Positions 44,001 to 56,152 of a stretch of 64,000 nucleotides of DNA are shown here, one piece after another. The notes below the pieces were generated by a model, which saw only the letters and a program-made list of their open reading frames with translations, was not told the DNA's origin and ran no database searches. The stretch spans positions 186,001-250,000 of the forward strand of contig JAPWDM010000021.1 in NCBI GenBank assembly GCA_035578155.1. The letters are read 5' to 3'. The stretch is from Brachynemurus nebulosus (Eukaryota > Arthropoda > Insecta > Neuroptera > Myrmeleontidae). The position numbers and the translations under genes are program-made. Position 1 is the first letter of the stretch, and every line of letters begins with the position of its first letter.

Positions 44001-45570
44001 AAAAAAATTTTTTTTAATTAAATGTAAGGTGCCAATAAATTATTAGTTTAATAAACTGATAAATCAGAGTCAGCAAAATGCAGTTGCGAGGCGAAAAAAA
44101 AACAATTGATTGATTTTTTAATATTGCGATGGCACGGATAGGTACGAAAAAATTGCTGACTGGGCTAGGTGGGTCCTAGCGCGGCCCAGGTGGATTATTT
44201 TTGGCAAAAAAATAATGAGTGAGTTGTGATAGCCGTTTAGTAAAGTTAGAGGTAGTGATAGCCTAGTTGAGTAGAGTTAGAAAGTTAGTGAATGAATAGA
44301 AAATAGAAAAATAGAAAATTGTTAGATCTTAGAATAAAAAAAAAAATAAAATAAATAAATAAAAAGAAAAATAGGTAGTTAAAAGAAACCCGAAGTGAAA
44401 AATGTGTGCTGAGAAAACAACCAGAATTGGAAGGAAAGATACACAAGAAAGTAAGGGGTATTTAGCAGATTCAAGGTAGGGCTAATTTTAGTGGTTCCCG
44501 ATAGTTTTGTATTTCTTATTGTTAGTCAGAAAATTATCAGAATGAAACAATCAACATACGCCTTTAACTGAATGAAATTGCTTATATAGAACTTAGAATT
44601 GAATCAGAATTGTATCTGAAAATTTCTATATGCCCCCTGGTTAAATGTTGCCTTTTTTATTTTGATAATAAATTCTTAGCAAACTGGTTCACTCTTAAAT
44701 AAAAGAGAAGAATTTATATAGCAGATTAGTTTCGAAAAAAAAAAAAATTTTTTCTCTCAACATTTTCTTTTCTTTTATTACTATTGCTATTCGTTTTCTA
44801 GTTACCTTTAGTACTTTAGTTGGTGTAAATGCTAAAATTCTTAAGTTTTATTCATCTCAACAGAGAAGAATCTTCGTAACGTCGTCATTTAATACCTTAC
44901 TGTTTTATTTTGAATTTTAACTATTAACAGAAGGCGTATTTGAAGATAGTTTCGCTTATTGTGTATTTCACTATATTTCATACTACTGTATTCTTTTTCT
45001 GACTCTGTTGAGGGGAATTTTGGCATTGAAAACATTTAATTGATTTACATTACATTTAACGCATTTTGCTACTATCTCTTTTTATGAATTGACGTATATG
45101 TATATAAAAATATATATTTACCAAAAGAAAAGAGAATAAACAGCAGACCTATACATATTAATTTACATACATCAACGTTAGTTAAGATAGTAAGAGGAAA
45201 TATTTTGATGCTACGTTTCACATTACTTAATTTAACTTGAACGTTCTATCAGATCTTTATATTTCCCTCTTATGGCAAAACTGCTCATTTAAATTTTATT
45301 GTAACCCACATGATGTTAGTTTTGGAATAAATAAATTTTCATGTTGAGAGAAGTTCGCTAGTTATTTCTTAACCAACCCGCAGATAGCCTCTTTGCCTCG
45401 AAACATTTTATTTTCAGAAGGTACGGAGTTCGAACACACGAATAACATTCAAATCGGGCGGCTTATCCTTTAAAGGTTAATCCCGATAAGGAATAAAAGG
45501 TGGATTCATTAGATAATAAACTTTGCTTACTCAATGACGGATAGAGTACACACTTTTCATCAACACATAA
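44001..45570. other. Insertion in ORF2 endonuclease, unassigned
   Basis: About 1.55 kb without an ORF. Starts in A8/T8 runs and ends near TAATAAACTTTGCTTACTC. Some GC-rich text at 44150-44215 (GGCTAGGTGGGTCCTAGCGC) and 45430-45490. No clear terminal repeats found. Confidence 0.55.
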
Positions 45571-46480
45571 ATCGTTTTCTTCAATTGATTTAAGTCTGTG
45601 CAGCCCAAGTTTAATAGGGAACACTACTTGGAAAGTATATGATGATTCATGCGGAAGCGATCACTTTCCAATAATCATAATGCTCGACAACTCCCAAAAA
45701 CCAGTTTCTAGTCAAACGGAAGAACTAAGTAGATGGAAAATAAGTAAAGCAGATTGGCAAACCTATACAGCATTAACATCTTACGAACATGAAGAAAACA
45801 TGATAGATATACAAACAGATAACGAACTTGAAAAATTTTGCAGCAAAATAAAACTAGCAGCTAAAACTGCAATAACACAAAAAAATCTCGGCCCTAATAC
45901 AGGAAAACATCAGCATGTACCTTGGTGGTGTTCTGAAATTAGAAAAGCCATACAAAATAGAAAGAAAACTTTAAAAAAATTTAAAAAACTACAAACAAAC
46001 GAAAATTTGATCATATATAAAAAAAAGCGTGCAAAAGCTCGAAAGCTAATACGAGAGAAAAAAAACGGAATCATGGCAAAATTACATTTTAAGTATAAAT
46101 TCGGAAACTCCATCGAAACATGTCTGAAATCGCATAAAAAATTCAACTGGTCATTTCTCGCAAAATCACCCAACCGTAATCAAACATCAAGGAAATTTAA
46201 TCACTAACAAAAGTGAAATAGCCAACATCTCCAAAAATTTCGCATAAGTATCAAGCACTAACAACTACCACCCACAATTTTTAAAACACAAACACCAGAC
46301 CGAAGAAATAAAACTCGACCTAAATGGGAATGAGAATGACTATTATAATAACGAATTTACATATCACGAACTAAACAAAACCTTAAAAGAATGTAACGAT
46401 TCTTCACCCGGTCTGGACAACATCCACTACCAAATGATCAAACACTACATGAAACAGCCAAAAGAAAATTACTTAAACTG
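45571..46480 (+). pseudogene. Non-LTR ORF2: endonuclease end and linker
   Basis: Traces SSIDLSLCSPSLIGNTTWK then CGSDHFPIIIMLDNS carry the catalytic SDH of the endonuclease. The linker (45680-46207) has WKISKADWQTYTALTSYE and HVPWWCSEIRKAIQNRKK, typical of I/Jockey ORF2 before the RT. Frame changes near 45670 and 46170. Around 46340-46480 the RT-proximal ELNKTLKECNDSSPGLDNI is still readable. Confidence 0.85.
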
Positions 46481-46499
46481 TATAACGTAATATATACTA

Positions 46500-47408
46500 C
46501 AAATAAGTTTCCCGCAAAATAAACAAAATCTGTCATAATCCCTATTCTTAAAACTAACAAACACAAACTGAATACGGATAACTATAGGCCAATCTCCTTA
46601 ACAAGCTGTATATGTAAAGTTCTCGAAAAGATGATAAATACGAGACTTCAACACATCTTAGATCAACGCGGACTTCTAAACCCCACACAGTTTGGTTTTC
46701 GAAAAAATCGGTCAACAATTGATAATATTTTAAAATTAGAAAATGAAGTATACAACGCTTTCCTAACCAAAGAACAAGTTTATGCAGCTTTCTTTGATAT
46801 CAAAAAAGCTTACGACCTGACTTGGAAATACAAAATATTAAAAACGCTTATTGAATGGAACATTAAGGGACATCTAACACACTTCGTAGCAAACTTCTTA
46901 CCAAATCGGAAACAGTGCACAAGAATTGGAACCACTCATTCTCAATTTCATGAGCAAGAAAATGGAATTGTACAAGGTGCTATATTAAGTACAACTTTAT
47001 TTAATATTGCTATAAAGGATATTACAGAGCAGTTCTCGGCAGCAATAACGGTTAGCCAATTTGCCGATGATTTAGCAATATTTGTAAGAACGAAAAACCA
47101 TTGTTTCGCGCAAGATGTCATACAAAAAAACACTCAAAAGCCTAGAAAAATGGTCAGAAGAAAATGGCCTACAGTTCTCAAATGAAAAAACTTGTACAAT
47201 GATTTTCCATAGAAAAAGAACATTTAACCCTGAAATAAACCTTATATTACAAAATAAATCAATAAAACGAGTTACAAAAGTTAAATTTCTTGGAATGATT
47301 CTCGATGAGAAGCTAAGCTGGACTGAACATATACAAGAAATAAGACAAAAATGTTTAAAAGAACTAAACCTTTTGAAAGCTTTAAATAACAGGCAAATAA
47401 CGGAGTGA
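46500..47408 (+). pseudogene. Non-LTR ORF2: reverse transcriptase
   Basis: RT motifs in order: NYRPISLTSCICKVLEKMI, NPTQFGFRKNRSTID, AAFFDIKKAYDLTW (motif A with catalytic Asp), EQENGIVQGAILSTTLFN (motif B) and QFADDLAIFV (motif C, FADD). The thumb WSEENGLQFSNEKT is in a second frame from 47115. Catalytic residues are intact, but frameshifts at about 46600 and 47110 and a stop at 47406 inactivate it. Confidence 0.92.
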
Positions 47409-47432
47409 ACAGAAAAATCTTACTTCATATAT

Positions 47433-48296
47433 ATGAACAAAGCAAAAATACGCTCAATAATAGACTATGGTAGCATTATAAATGGGGCGGCCTATCGAAC
47501 ATGCCCAATAGCAAGCCTTTTGAACGAAGCCAGAGAGCTGTCCCTTAGCGAACGTAGAAACCTACGAATGCTGAGATATGCAATGAAACTGAGCTTCCAG
47601 AAAAGTCATCTCAACTATAATATATTCGCTCATCCAAGTTATATTACTTTATATAGTAGGACAGTAAGAACAAAACCATTTGGTATACGGTTACGGGAAC
47701 TTTGCCAAAATATAGGGTATAAAATTCCAGAAATCTTCTACGCACGAGAATTGAGACAACCTACATGGATAGAAACGGTAGTAAAGGTAAATTATGAACT
47801 TGCAGAATTTCCTAAAAACAACACGCCAGCACAACTTTATAAACAACGGTTTTTAGAATTACAAAAAAGATATTCAGATTCGACTCCTATTTTCACGGAT
47901 GGCTCGAAACATGATGATAACGTAGGATGTGCTATACTGGACGGCACCACAGTGAGGAAATATAAACTGTCTAGTGATTCCACAGTATATTCAGCAGAAA
48001 TTTTTGCTATCTTAGCAGCACTAAATCACATAAAATGTAAAAACTATAAAAACTCAATAATATTCTCAGACTCACTGGCAGCTTTAAGAAGTATACAAAA
48101 CTTGGAAATGAACAAATCAGAAATTATAAAAGAAATCAAACAATCATTGATAGAAATTCAAAATAAAAACAATAGCGTAATATTTTGTTGGATCCCGGGA
48201 CATGTTGGCATAAAAGAAAACGAACAAGTAGAAGAAAAGAGTAATATCGCCAATTTAAACTTTTGCTCTATCTCTTACTGTTTTCGAGATATTTGA
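47433..48296 (+). pseudogene. Non-LTR ORF2: C-terminal region with RNase H
   Basis: A 287-codon frame. Residues 35-140 are the connecting region. RNase H follows with PIFTDGSKHDDNVGCAI (Asp), VYSAEIFAILAALNH (Glu), IIFSDSLAALRSI (Asp) and VIFCWIPGHVGIKENEQVEE, where the family would give the last Asp. The frame runs out into unrelated sequence after about 48240, so the end is truncated. Confidence 0.9.
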
Positions 48297-48831
48297 AAAA
48301 TTAAATTTTTACCCCAATTTTTGAAGGGCGATTTAACCCCTTCATACCGTTTTTCCGCCGATAAAAAACAATACGCGTCCCTTAGATTTCGACGTAGAAT
48401 TTCAGCGGCACTGAAATCGGAGGCGGACACCTGGGAAGCTTTCCTTGTGAGTCTCGTAAAAATCTATCTATAGTTAATTTAACGAACATTAGTTCTATTT
48501 ATCCATTTGTTTCCCATAAAATAATTTCTGGACAAACGTTCATTATATCTACCATGCAATTTACTTGCTAAATTGTTTATTAATTCAGAATTTGACAATT
48601 TTTAAGTATTTAAAATTCTTCATATCCACCATAACAAAAAAAAAAAATAAAATTTATAAACAGTATACTCAAAGTATGTCTGTTTCTTTTTCTTCTTTTT
48701 TTTTAAATTTATTTTTATGTTTGTCACTAAAACACTTCTTGACATCAGGGTTCAGCACTGTCAAAAAATAAACACGAAGTTTTAGTGACATCCTAAAACA
48801 TTCATAACATTCACAATTCGTAATTCGTATA
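48297..48831. other. Unassigned flank
   Basis: 48297-48470 is relatively GC-rich (ATACGCGTCCC, GCGGCACTGAAATCGGAGGCG) and probably starts another inserted element; the rest is AT-rich. No gene seen. Confidence 0.45.
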
Positions 48832-48979
48832 ACGTAAAAGCCCCTATAGTCGAACGCGATTCAATACTCGAACAGTTTTGATATTTATCAGTTTCTTTCA
48901 GAACTAACTTCATTAATAAAAAAAAAATATCAAAACTGTTCGAGTACTAAATCGCATTCGAGTATAGGGGCTTTTACCC
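48832..48979. mobile_element. 148-bp MITE, TA-flanked
   Basis: Arms of about 50 bp: GTAAAAGCCCCTATAGTCGA and, inverted, CGAGTATAGGGGCTTTTAC, with CGAACAGTTTTGATATTT in both arms. TA borders both ends. Its loop (TTTCTTTCAGAACTAACTTC) is also seen, inverted, in the element starting at 52306, so the two are related. Confidence 0.88.
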
Positions 48980-50259
48980 TACTGTTATTTTTTGAGTATT
49001 TCATTATAATTTCTAAAACTTTTAAATGATAGTTATAGTAATGTCAACTGATACATGAATAATAATGTAAATGTATGTTGTTAGAGAATTCAAAGTTAAT
49101 AAAAGAAAGTTATTTAAAATAAAATTTTAAATGTTTGAATTAAGAAAGATTCTTATTGCCTGAAAAAAAATAAAAGGAAAATTTTAAATAATAGAAATTT
49201 TCAGTTTGAATTAAAATTTATTTGCTTTGGCTAGTTCAGTCTTACATATATTTTTTTTTTTTTTTTGTTTAATTGTTTAATTGCACAATTTTTGGTACAA
49301 TTTCAGGGTCGTGAAGGTTAGTTTCGGATTGTTCCCAATATAAAGTTCTGTACAAAAAAAATTAGATAATTGAGCGATAAAAGTATTTGATACAAGTAAA
49401 TAACCAAGAACAACTTCTTGGTTAAACAACAATTAACAATATAAATTATTAAAATTTAGGAAATTGTAAAGTAGCTACAAAGTAATTGCAAATAGCAACA
49501 AATTAGTTTAGAAATAAATTACATAATATTTATAGTTAGTCAGTAAATATTTTAGCAAGATAAAATAAAGAACAAGAAAATTTCCATAACGCAAGAAAAT
49601 ATAAAGAAATTACGAAATACAATAATTTTAATAAACTACAAAAAGAGGAAGTAAGAAAGATATAGAAATTTTACAAGATACAAATATCTACTGACTAATA
49701 CAAACATGCATAAATTAAAATTTATGATTAGGTTATGTAGGTAGCCTTAATTAAAATTAAATGAAAACTTTAGGATATTATAAAGAATTAACAAAAGTTT
49801 GAGTGACAGAAAAGTTAATACGTATAGAGATTCAAATGTTTTACGTTAAATGAAAACTACCACATTACCAGGAATAGAAAGTTGAATTGCAGAAAAGTTA
49901 ACTGTTTTTTTAGATTCACTAAGCAATGTTAATTTGTTAATTAAAGAAGGCACCAGGCACTACGTTGCAAAAAAGTAATAAAACATGCCAAAAAATTACT
50001 TAGCTAAAGAATTCCACTGTAAAATTGGTATTGGTTGGACTATAGCACGGTGAAGTGTGGTGGTGGTCACCCAAATGTGGACGCGATTCACATGAAGTCC
50101 AAATTTGAACCACAGCGAGTTGATTTCATCCAGAATTTTGTCCATTTGATAGTAACATGTGCATTCCAGTTAACCAATTTCCACAATTGTACAATGTCAC
50201 TCAACATCCATTTCAAAAAAGTTTACACCAATTTTTCACCTATTTAGTTACCAAATTCC
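48980..50259. other. AT-rich region, no gene
   Basis: No recognisable ORF; a 70-codon frame at 50035-50247 lacks motifs. T-run at 49252-49266. Confidence 0.5.
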
Positions 50260-50306
50260 TTATTCAATTTCTTAAATAGACAAAGTCTATTTAAGAAATT
50301 GAATAA
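50260..50306. repeat. Perfect 22-bp hairpin, 3-nt loop
   Basis: TTATTCAATTTCTTAAATAG plus AC at 50260-50281, loop AAA, then the exact reverse complement at 50285-50306. Confidence 0.95.
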
Positions 50307-50646
50307 ATAAAATTGTAAATTTAATTAAATTAATCATTGTCAAAGTTGAAATTAAAAAAAGAAGGTTTGAATTCAACATATAACCTCCAAACTACATGTG
50401 ACCAAAATTTTACATGTTAAAAACTGATTTCATTATTACAATAATGGAAAAATATAAAAAAAAACATAATTTAAGCGTACCTGTATTATATAGAAGTCCG
50501 GTCGTGATCACTGAAAAGAAAACCAAATTAAATGAGAATTAACATAACTGATCAACTGATATATATAGGCCGAGTTTAGCGCGAAAATTACATTACCACA
50601 GTTCTACCAATTCAAAAAAATTTAATGAATTTGACACATTATAAAG

Positions 50647-50700
50647 TACAGTCTGGGCCAGCAGAAAGTATTGTCTGGGCCAGCAGAAAGTACAGTGGAC
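50647..50700 (+). repeat. Tandem 22-bp repeat
   Basis: AGTACAGTCTGGGCCAGCAG plus AA is followed by a second copy with ATTG for ACAG, then the start of a third. Confidence 0.85.
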
Positions 50701-50901
50701 GGCAGCGAAGTAAATACAATAAGATTAACTTTGAAAATTATCAATTTTTTTTATTATAAATTTTGAAAACGTTGTACAAAACCTAACAATGTATACAAAT
50801 TTAAGGAAGCCATTAGGCAGAAAATTCTATATATAGAATAAACTGTTAAATCATCTCAAAACTAAATATTAGATAAAATAGACACATAAGTAATAAATAT
50901 A

Positions 50902-52163
50902 GACCGGATGAAATAATTTTTCACAGGACCGGCTTAACGATTTCAGTGTAATACTGTTAGACTGTTTGTATTTATGTATGAGTCTGCTACAACAGAAATA
51001 ACAGAATTCTGAAAATTTACTGAAATTCAACATAGAGAAGCAAAAACTTTTTAGAAAAATTTTATTATGTGAGATTTATATCAAAAATAAAATGGGGCCC
51101 CAAATTTTGTTGAATTAAAGTTTTGCAATATTTATTTGTCTAACTAGCTGGCAGGTACATATAAAACAAAATTTATTGTCTTGCGGCTGTCTTTCAGCAT
51201 CAATTGATAAACAAACTCCTTATCTCTTTTTAACTTTTTAAAATTTTATATATGTACCTTGTTTACAATTTTTTAAAATTTTTAGTTTTCTTCATAGGTA
51301 CATACACATGCAATGTAAATCAAGCAATATTTAATCTAGTTGTACATTTCATTCAAACCCATAAACAAAACATCATTTTGATGACATCGTACGTGTTGTA
51401 CGTATAAATATGTACGTATGTATTATTTGTATTTTTAACCACAGATACTATTGATATTAGAATATTTGTATGGACCATACAATTTTTTTTTAGATATTAT
51501 TTTTTTGAAGCAAAATCGTCATATTGATTAACACTTTTGATAATCTACAAACACAGAATACCTACAAACTATCGATGGTAATGAATATTTTTTAATTTTT
51601 ATGTGATTTTTGTTGTAATTTGAGAGTATTTATTAATAAATGTTCTAAAAATATTTATACTAACAAATATAACATCAGTTAATCTAGAAAAATTTTAAAT
51701 CCCCTCTTGTTTAACCATCCATATTCGTCAACACTTCAGTCACTTTTCATTTTCATAATATAGATTGTGTATATAAGTGTATTCCCACTATTTATTCAAT
51801 GCTCAAAAGTATATACAAAAAAAAATATTAGTTAGCAAAAATGAAATAAATACCTCTATAATATTTTATTAATTATTAGATAACACATGATTAACGTTAC
51901 ATCTTCTTTTCTTAATATGTATACTTTTATTTGTGTATAGTTTGTTGGCAAGATATACTAGTTTTGTATGAACATTTTTTAAGGAAAAATTAGTAATATT
52001 TTCTAAAACATATGTTAATTCGATTTAATTTAATCAGTTTATGTATGTATGTATGTAAAGGAACATTATTTGCTCTAGCAGACTCATACATAAATACAAG
52101 CAGTTTAACAGTATTACACTGAAATCGTTAAGCCGGTCCTGTGAAAAATTATTTTATCCGGAC
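50902..52163. mobile_element. 1.26-kb element with 88-bp TIRs
   Basis: Left arm 50902-50989 (GACCGGATGAAATAATTTTT ... GTATGAGTCTGCT) and right arm 52077-52163 are inverted near-copies. TA lies on both sides. The interior is AT-rich without a gene, so it is non-autonomous; TA-flanking suggests a Tc1/mariner-like family. Confidence 0.88.
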
Positions 52164-52482
52164 TATAGTAATAAAAAATCGTTTTGTTTAAAGTTTTATT
52201 TTCAACAATATAGTTTCTAATTATAATACATATGTACATTATTTCCAATTAATTACTGTGTTACTGTACATTAAGTACCTATAATGTATTATTTTTTGTA
52301 AGCCATAGGGTAAAATACCCGATTGTCGAACGGGCTTATATGTCCGAACAGTTTTGACATTTATATCTTAATGAAGTTATTTCTGAAAGAAACCTCTGAT
52401 AAGAAAAATTATTATTAATGGAATGATTATTTTTCAATTTAAATTCACCTCACATTTAATGCCTCCTCACTTAATTTAAGAA

Positions 52483-52486
<4 letters not shown>

Positions 52487-52548
<62 letters not shown>
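52487..52548. repeat. (TA)n microsatellite
   Basis: About 62 bp of pure alternating TA. Confidence 0.95.
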
Positions 52549-52551
<3 letters not shown>

Positions 52552-53146
52552 ACAATTTTTATTGAATTAGTGAATTTTTAATATGATGGATGATCATTAT
52601 TCAAAACACATGAGTTATAAATTGTAACATTTTTCACCGAATTTTTAAAATTATTAGCATAATGAAAGTATACAAATAATTGTTATTAGTCCACTTAAGA
52701 GATTAGGATAGCTAAATTATATTTTATATGCGTTAAATATTATTTGTAGAAGTGTTCCTTCTTGGGATCCAAGTCTTAGGGTTGGGTATGCCATTTTGAG
52801 AATTATATATTACATATCTATTTTATAAACATTTTTAATTAATTTTTTCGGTTTAGAACACTTAACTAACCGTTTTTATAATTTCACTTTAATATTTTAT
52901 TTATTTCAGAACGTAAAATCAATTGAAAAATAATTAATATTGAATTAAAACTTCGAAATTGTTATTTACATATTATCAAATAAAAACGTCAAACATATGT
53001 ATTCAATCTGAAACGACATAAACTGTGCACGTGTGTACATTAAATATATACTTAATTTAACTGTTTGGATAAGTTAGAATGTACACAATCTTTTTTAAAA
53101 CATCAGTAGATGGCGAAACAAAATACAGTGTTTTAGTGGTTTATTT

Positions 53147-53295
53147 TATCGAATATTTAAACCCTTCTGTCATTGTTGCTTTGACGTTCTATGTTTCACA
53201 AGGTGTCACTTTGTGATACTCTATGACACAAAGTGACACCTTGTAGTGGATAGAGTGTCAAAGTGGCTGGAAGATAATGGTTTAAATATTCGATA
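53147..53295. repeat. 149-bp foldback element
   Basis: Ends TATCGAATATTTAAACC and GGTTTAAATATTCGATA are exact inverses. The core has CACAAGGTGTCACTTTGTG and its exact inverse around an 11-nt loop (about 53201-53246), with CTTTGAC/GTCAAAG pairing between. A highly structured miniature element. Confidence 0.88.
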
Positions 53296-54370
53296 GCAGA
53301 AGATATATGTATTCTATGTCATGTACGTTAAATGCGTGTTCTTTCTTACGGGTCAGTGTGTTGATTTTTTAAAGGAGGTTAATATATTCTATCCGTTTTT
53401 TCATAGACGTCAACAAATTATAAAACAAAAACATTAATAAATCAAAATTTTTGGGTTATATATTCTTAAAAACATATTCATTGGATTAAAAAAACTTGGT
53501 TTCATGCTTATTAAGAAAAAAAAATGGGTGTTTTGTTTATTTTTTAATCTTTTTAAGCTACTTTAATGATACAGCTAAAAATAGTGTTCGGTCATCGGGT
53601 CTCTTACCCTATGTCTGTTTTTAAATTTTGTCGTTTAAATAAATACTTAATTTTGAACATTTTTTCTTTTTTATTAACTTTTTTTCAATTTAGCAAAGTA
53701 AAATGAAATCTTTCGGAAACATGAAGTCTTCTGGACTAAATGACCGTGATAATATCTTCTTCGCTTATTATTTAACTTTTTATTAATCATAATTTATGTT
53801 TGTACCAAAGATAAAGTTATGATTAATGAAAAATTGAAGAATTTGTAATTGAGAAATTATCACAGCAATGGAGTCCGGAAAACAATGCATGTAATATGTA
53901 TATATATATTTTGATTACGTCATATATGACATCATACTACGAACTGGGTATGTTTTATTACATTAAACAAATTATAAAGTTGAAAGACAAATTTAAGATT
54001 TTTAAAACAACTATTTGATGTAGTTAAAGTATTTATAAACATTTCTTTCAAACTAAACACATAGTTATATGAATAAAGTATTTTAAGTTGATTTAATAAA
54101 TATTGCGGGTTGATATGACTTTATCCGTTTGTTTATTTTATTTAAACGATATTTTTGTTTTAATATTATGTATGCAGTTGTTCGAAATAGCAATGTTTAG
54201 CTAATTTAAATATATCAACTTTGGATTGAACTAAATATTTATCGTTAATACAACCAAATTATAGTTAGGATGAACCTATATTTTCAACAAATAATTTTAG
54301 TAGTTTTTGAACCTCAAAATTTCGTTCGCCATATATGACTAAACATTTAGTTCGGTTAACTTATATGTAG
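53296..54370. other. AT-rich region, no gene
   Basis: No ORF recognised. Contains the inward part of the CACTGAG-ended terminus. Confidence 0.5.
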
Positions 54371-54402
54371 GTTATTTTGACTATACCTTTTTCTCAGTGT
54401 AC
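54371..54402 (-). repeat. CACTGAGAAAAA terminus, right
   Basis: Inverse partner of 36614-36645. It interrupts a mariner-like transposase fragment exactly after the codons for its second catalytic motif, showing a real insertion boundary. Confidence 0.6.
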
Positions 54403-54690
54403 ATAATGAGCTGGACAGCCATCGTTTTGAAACTTCCTTACTCCGCGTGTGGCAAACAGTAACGTTTTCTTAACGATTAGGGAGTCTATTTTCTAAAAAA
54501 ATTGTGACAAATTTCTCCGCTCAGATTTCCAAGCAATTTAAAAGGACCTATTATTTGACCGTACTGTGTTCCGATCCACAAATTTACCTTAAAATTATAT
54601 TGTGATCCTTCTTCTCGTAACTGAATGTGGGTTTTCGACCGCATAACTATGAAGATTGTGTATTTTAATGAATCCATCTAAAGTCTTACA
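54403..54690 (-). pseudogene. Mariner/Tc-like transposase fragment
   Basis: Minus strand: IKIHNLHSYAVENPHSV in one frame, then FKVNLWIGTQYGQIIGPFKL and GNLSGEICHNF in another, then FQNDGCPAHYV. Order and spacing match the DDE core of Tc1/mariner-type transposases (usual forms NVWAGI, GPYF..GNLNG, FQHDGAPAH); the Asp of NDGCPAHY is the second catalytic residue. Truncated on the left by the CACTGAG terminus and frameshifted at about 54490 and 54620. The rest of the gene was not found. Confidence 0.8.
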
Positions 54691-55951
54691 GCTGTGGTAC
54701 TCCAAAATCTGATCAAAATTGTCGATTTTCCTGAAAAATTTTCACCAACGATATTTTACCAGACGATATTTTGATATTTCGGCCAAGCACGAGCTGGTCT
54801 ACCATCCCTCCAAGAGATATCGTTGACTTTTGGGACATTTATATATAAGATCGAGACTGGCAACAAAATGTTTAGTGTTGTGTTAGTAACATACGTACAA
54901 TAAATGATAATTCTATTGTGCTTATTTTTAATTTATTATTATTATTATTATTTTTTTTTTTGATTAATTAACAAAAAATTGTCTATAGACGGGGCATATC
55001 TATACACCATGGTGCATCATTATAAAAAGAAAGTGGGAATAAACTACATGAACTATAGTCTAAACTGATAATATTGAACCGGTACTTTTCGATAGAGGCA
55101 CAACAATCGTGGAGGGGGGGGGGGGGTCCAAGGGGTCCGGATCCTCTAAAAGTACCTGGACTCCTTATAAAATTACGTAAATTTTCCTTAGATTTATTTT
55201 ATTTACATTAAAAAGTAAAATTTTTAGTGGTTTACTAATATTTTTTATTTGAAAATCAAATTTTCGAAGACGACATTTTATTACAACATTTTCCATTGTT
55301 ATCAGAGAACTGCGTTGTTGTACCCCTGCTTTCCGATATTAAAAATAAAAGAAAATCGCTCAGACAAGCTGCTGAATATTTCCATGTTCCCAAATCGGCT
55401 TGCATGATTGACTCAAAGGCAAATAAAGTTTATAAATCCATAATGTTTTATTTCACCTATCAAAAGTCATTCGCTGATGTAGATAGCTTTCTTAGCGAAT
55501 TTATAGACTGGAAATTCGGCTACTCTTATCTTTTTATGTCCAATTTTACCCATATAAATGACTAAATGTGATTTATGTCGAAAAAAAAACACTGTTTGGA
55601 TTCGCTCCACACATAGGGACGAATCCGGACACTATATAACCAAAAAAAAAAAAAAAAATGTTGCAGTATTAATTTTGATATTTTTATTACTATCCTATAA
55701 TTATGCTCGTGATACTAAAGCATTTAAATTATTTTTTAGAATTTTTTGAATTAATTCTAAACAATTTATTGCCAAAAAACTGAAAAAATCGTCCGGATTC
55801 GCCCCAACTAACAGTAATGTTAAGAGAGTGAAAATAATATGAATGAAGTAATTAGTTATGACTGAAGTAATTTTTCAAAATTAATTTAAACATTTTTAAT
55901 TTGTTAACCGATAATTAAAACAACATTAAGTATTTATACAAATGAACTCAC
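54691..55951. other. No firm gene; G15 homopolymer
   Basis: A run of G at about 55117-55131 leads into TCCAAGGGGTCCGGATCC, unusual in this AT-rich DNA. An ORF at 55296-55565 has SLRQAAEYFHVPKSA, faintly like a psq helix-turn-helix, but nothing else supports it. GGATTCGC(T/C)CCA occurs at about 55600 and 55797. Confidence 0.4.
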
Positions 55952-56152
55952 TGTAAGTTTTATGTTACATTTTACGTTTACTCGTGTTTGTGCTTCAACG
56001 TCAGCTGTTACAATAATCTTAACCTTATTTTGAAATTCGACTACATTAAGAACATGACCAGCTTGAAATAATTGTTTGCAATTTTTAATTGCACTTTGTC
56101 GTAAGTTAGAAAATTGCACAGGCTGAAATCCATATTTTATGATTTTATTCAT
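55952..56152 (-). CDS. First exon of a probable SWIM-type insect family gene
   Basis: The ATG at 56152 opens MNKIIKYGFQPVQFSNLRQS, then NCKQLFQAGHVLNVVEFQNK and KIIVTADVEAQTRVNVKC. I recall this pattern (KYGF...LRxSA...KQLFxAGHVLxVxEF...A.V.AQT.V) from the N-terminus of a multicopy insect family with a SWIM zinc-binding domain further along. The coding frame meets ACA|GTGAGT, a good splice donor, at 55951, so the exon is about 67 codons. No downstream exon with CxC...CxH was found before 54.7 kb, so the rest may be missing. Confidence 0.5.

Larger units (their letters stand above)
40587..48240 (+). mobile_element. I/Jockey-group non-LTR retrotransposon, interrupted
   Basis: Order is 5' hairpin, ORF1 (40624-41591, plus C-terminal traces at about 43250-43420) and ORF2 (endonuclease, reverse transcriptase, RNase H, 43480-48240). 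Two insertions of about 1.65 kb and 1.55 kb break it at about 41592-43245 and 44000-45570. It is truncated in RNase H at about 48240, where unrelated sequence begins; no poly(A) tail is seen. RNase H puts it with the I group or relatives and not with plain Jockey. Confidence 0.85.
52306..53611. mobile_element. 1.3-kb element with TAGGGTAA ends, related to the 148-bp MITE
   Basis: Left TAGGGTAAAATACCCGAT and right ATCGGGTCTCTTACCCTA are inverted. The left part also shares CGAACAGTTTTGACATTT and, inverted, the loop of the MITE at 48832. It contains a (TA)n tract (52487-52548) and a foldback (53147-53295). No ORF. Confidence 0.75.

Noticed and set aside
55296..55565. 89-codon ORF with a psq-like helix
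   Set aside because: A single weak motif, followed by nothing transposase-like; too little support for a gene call.
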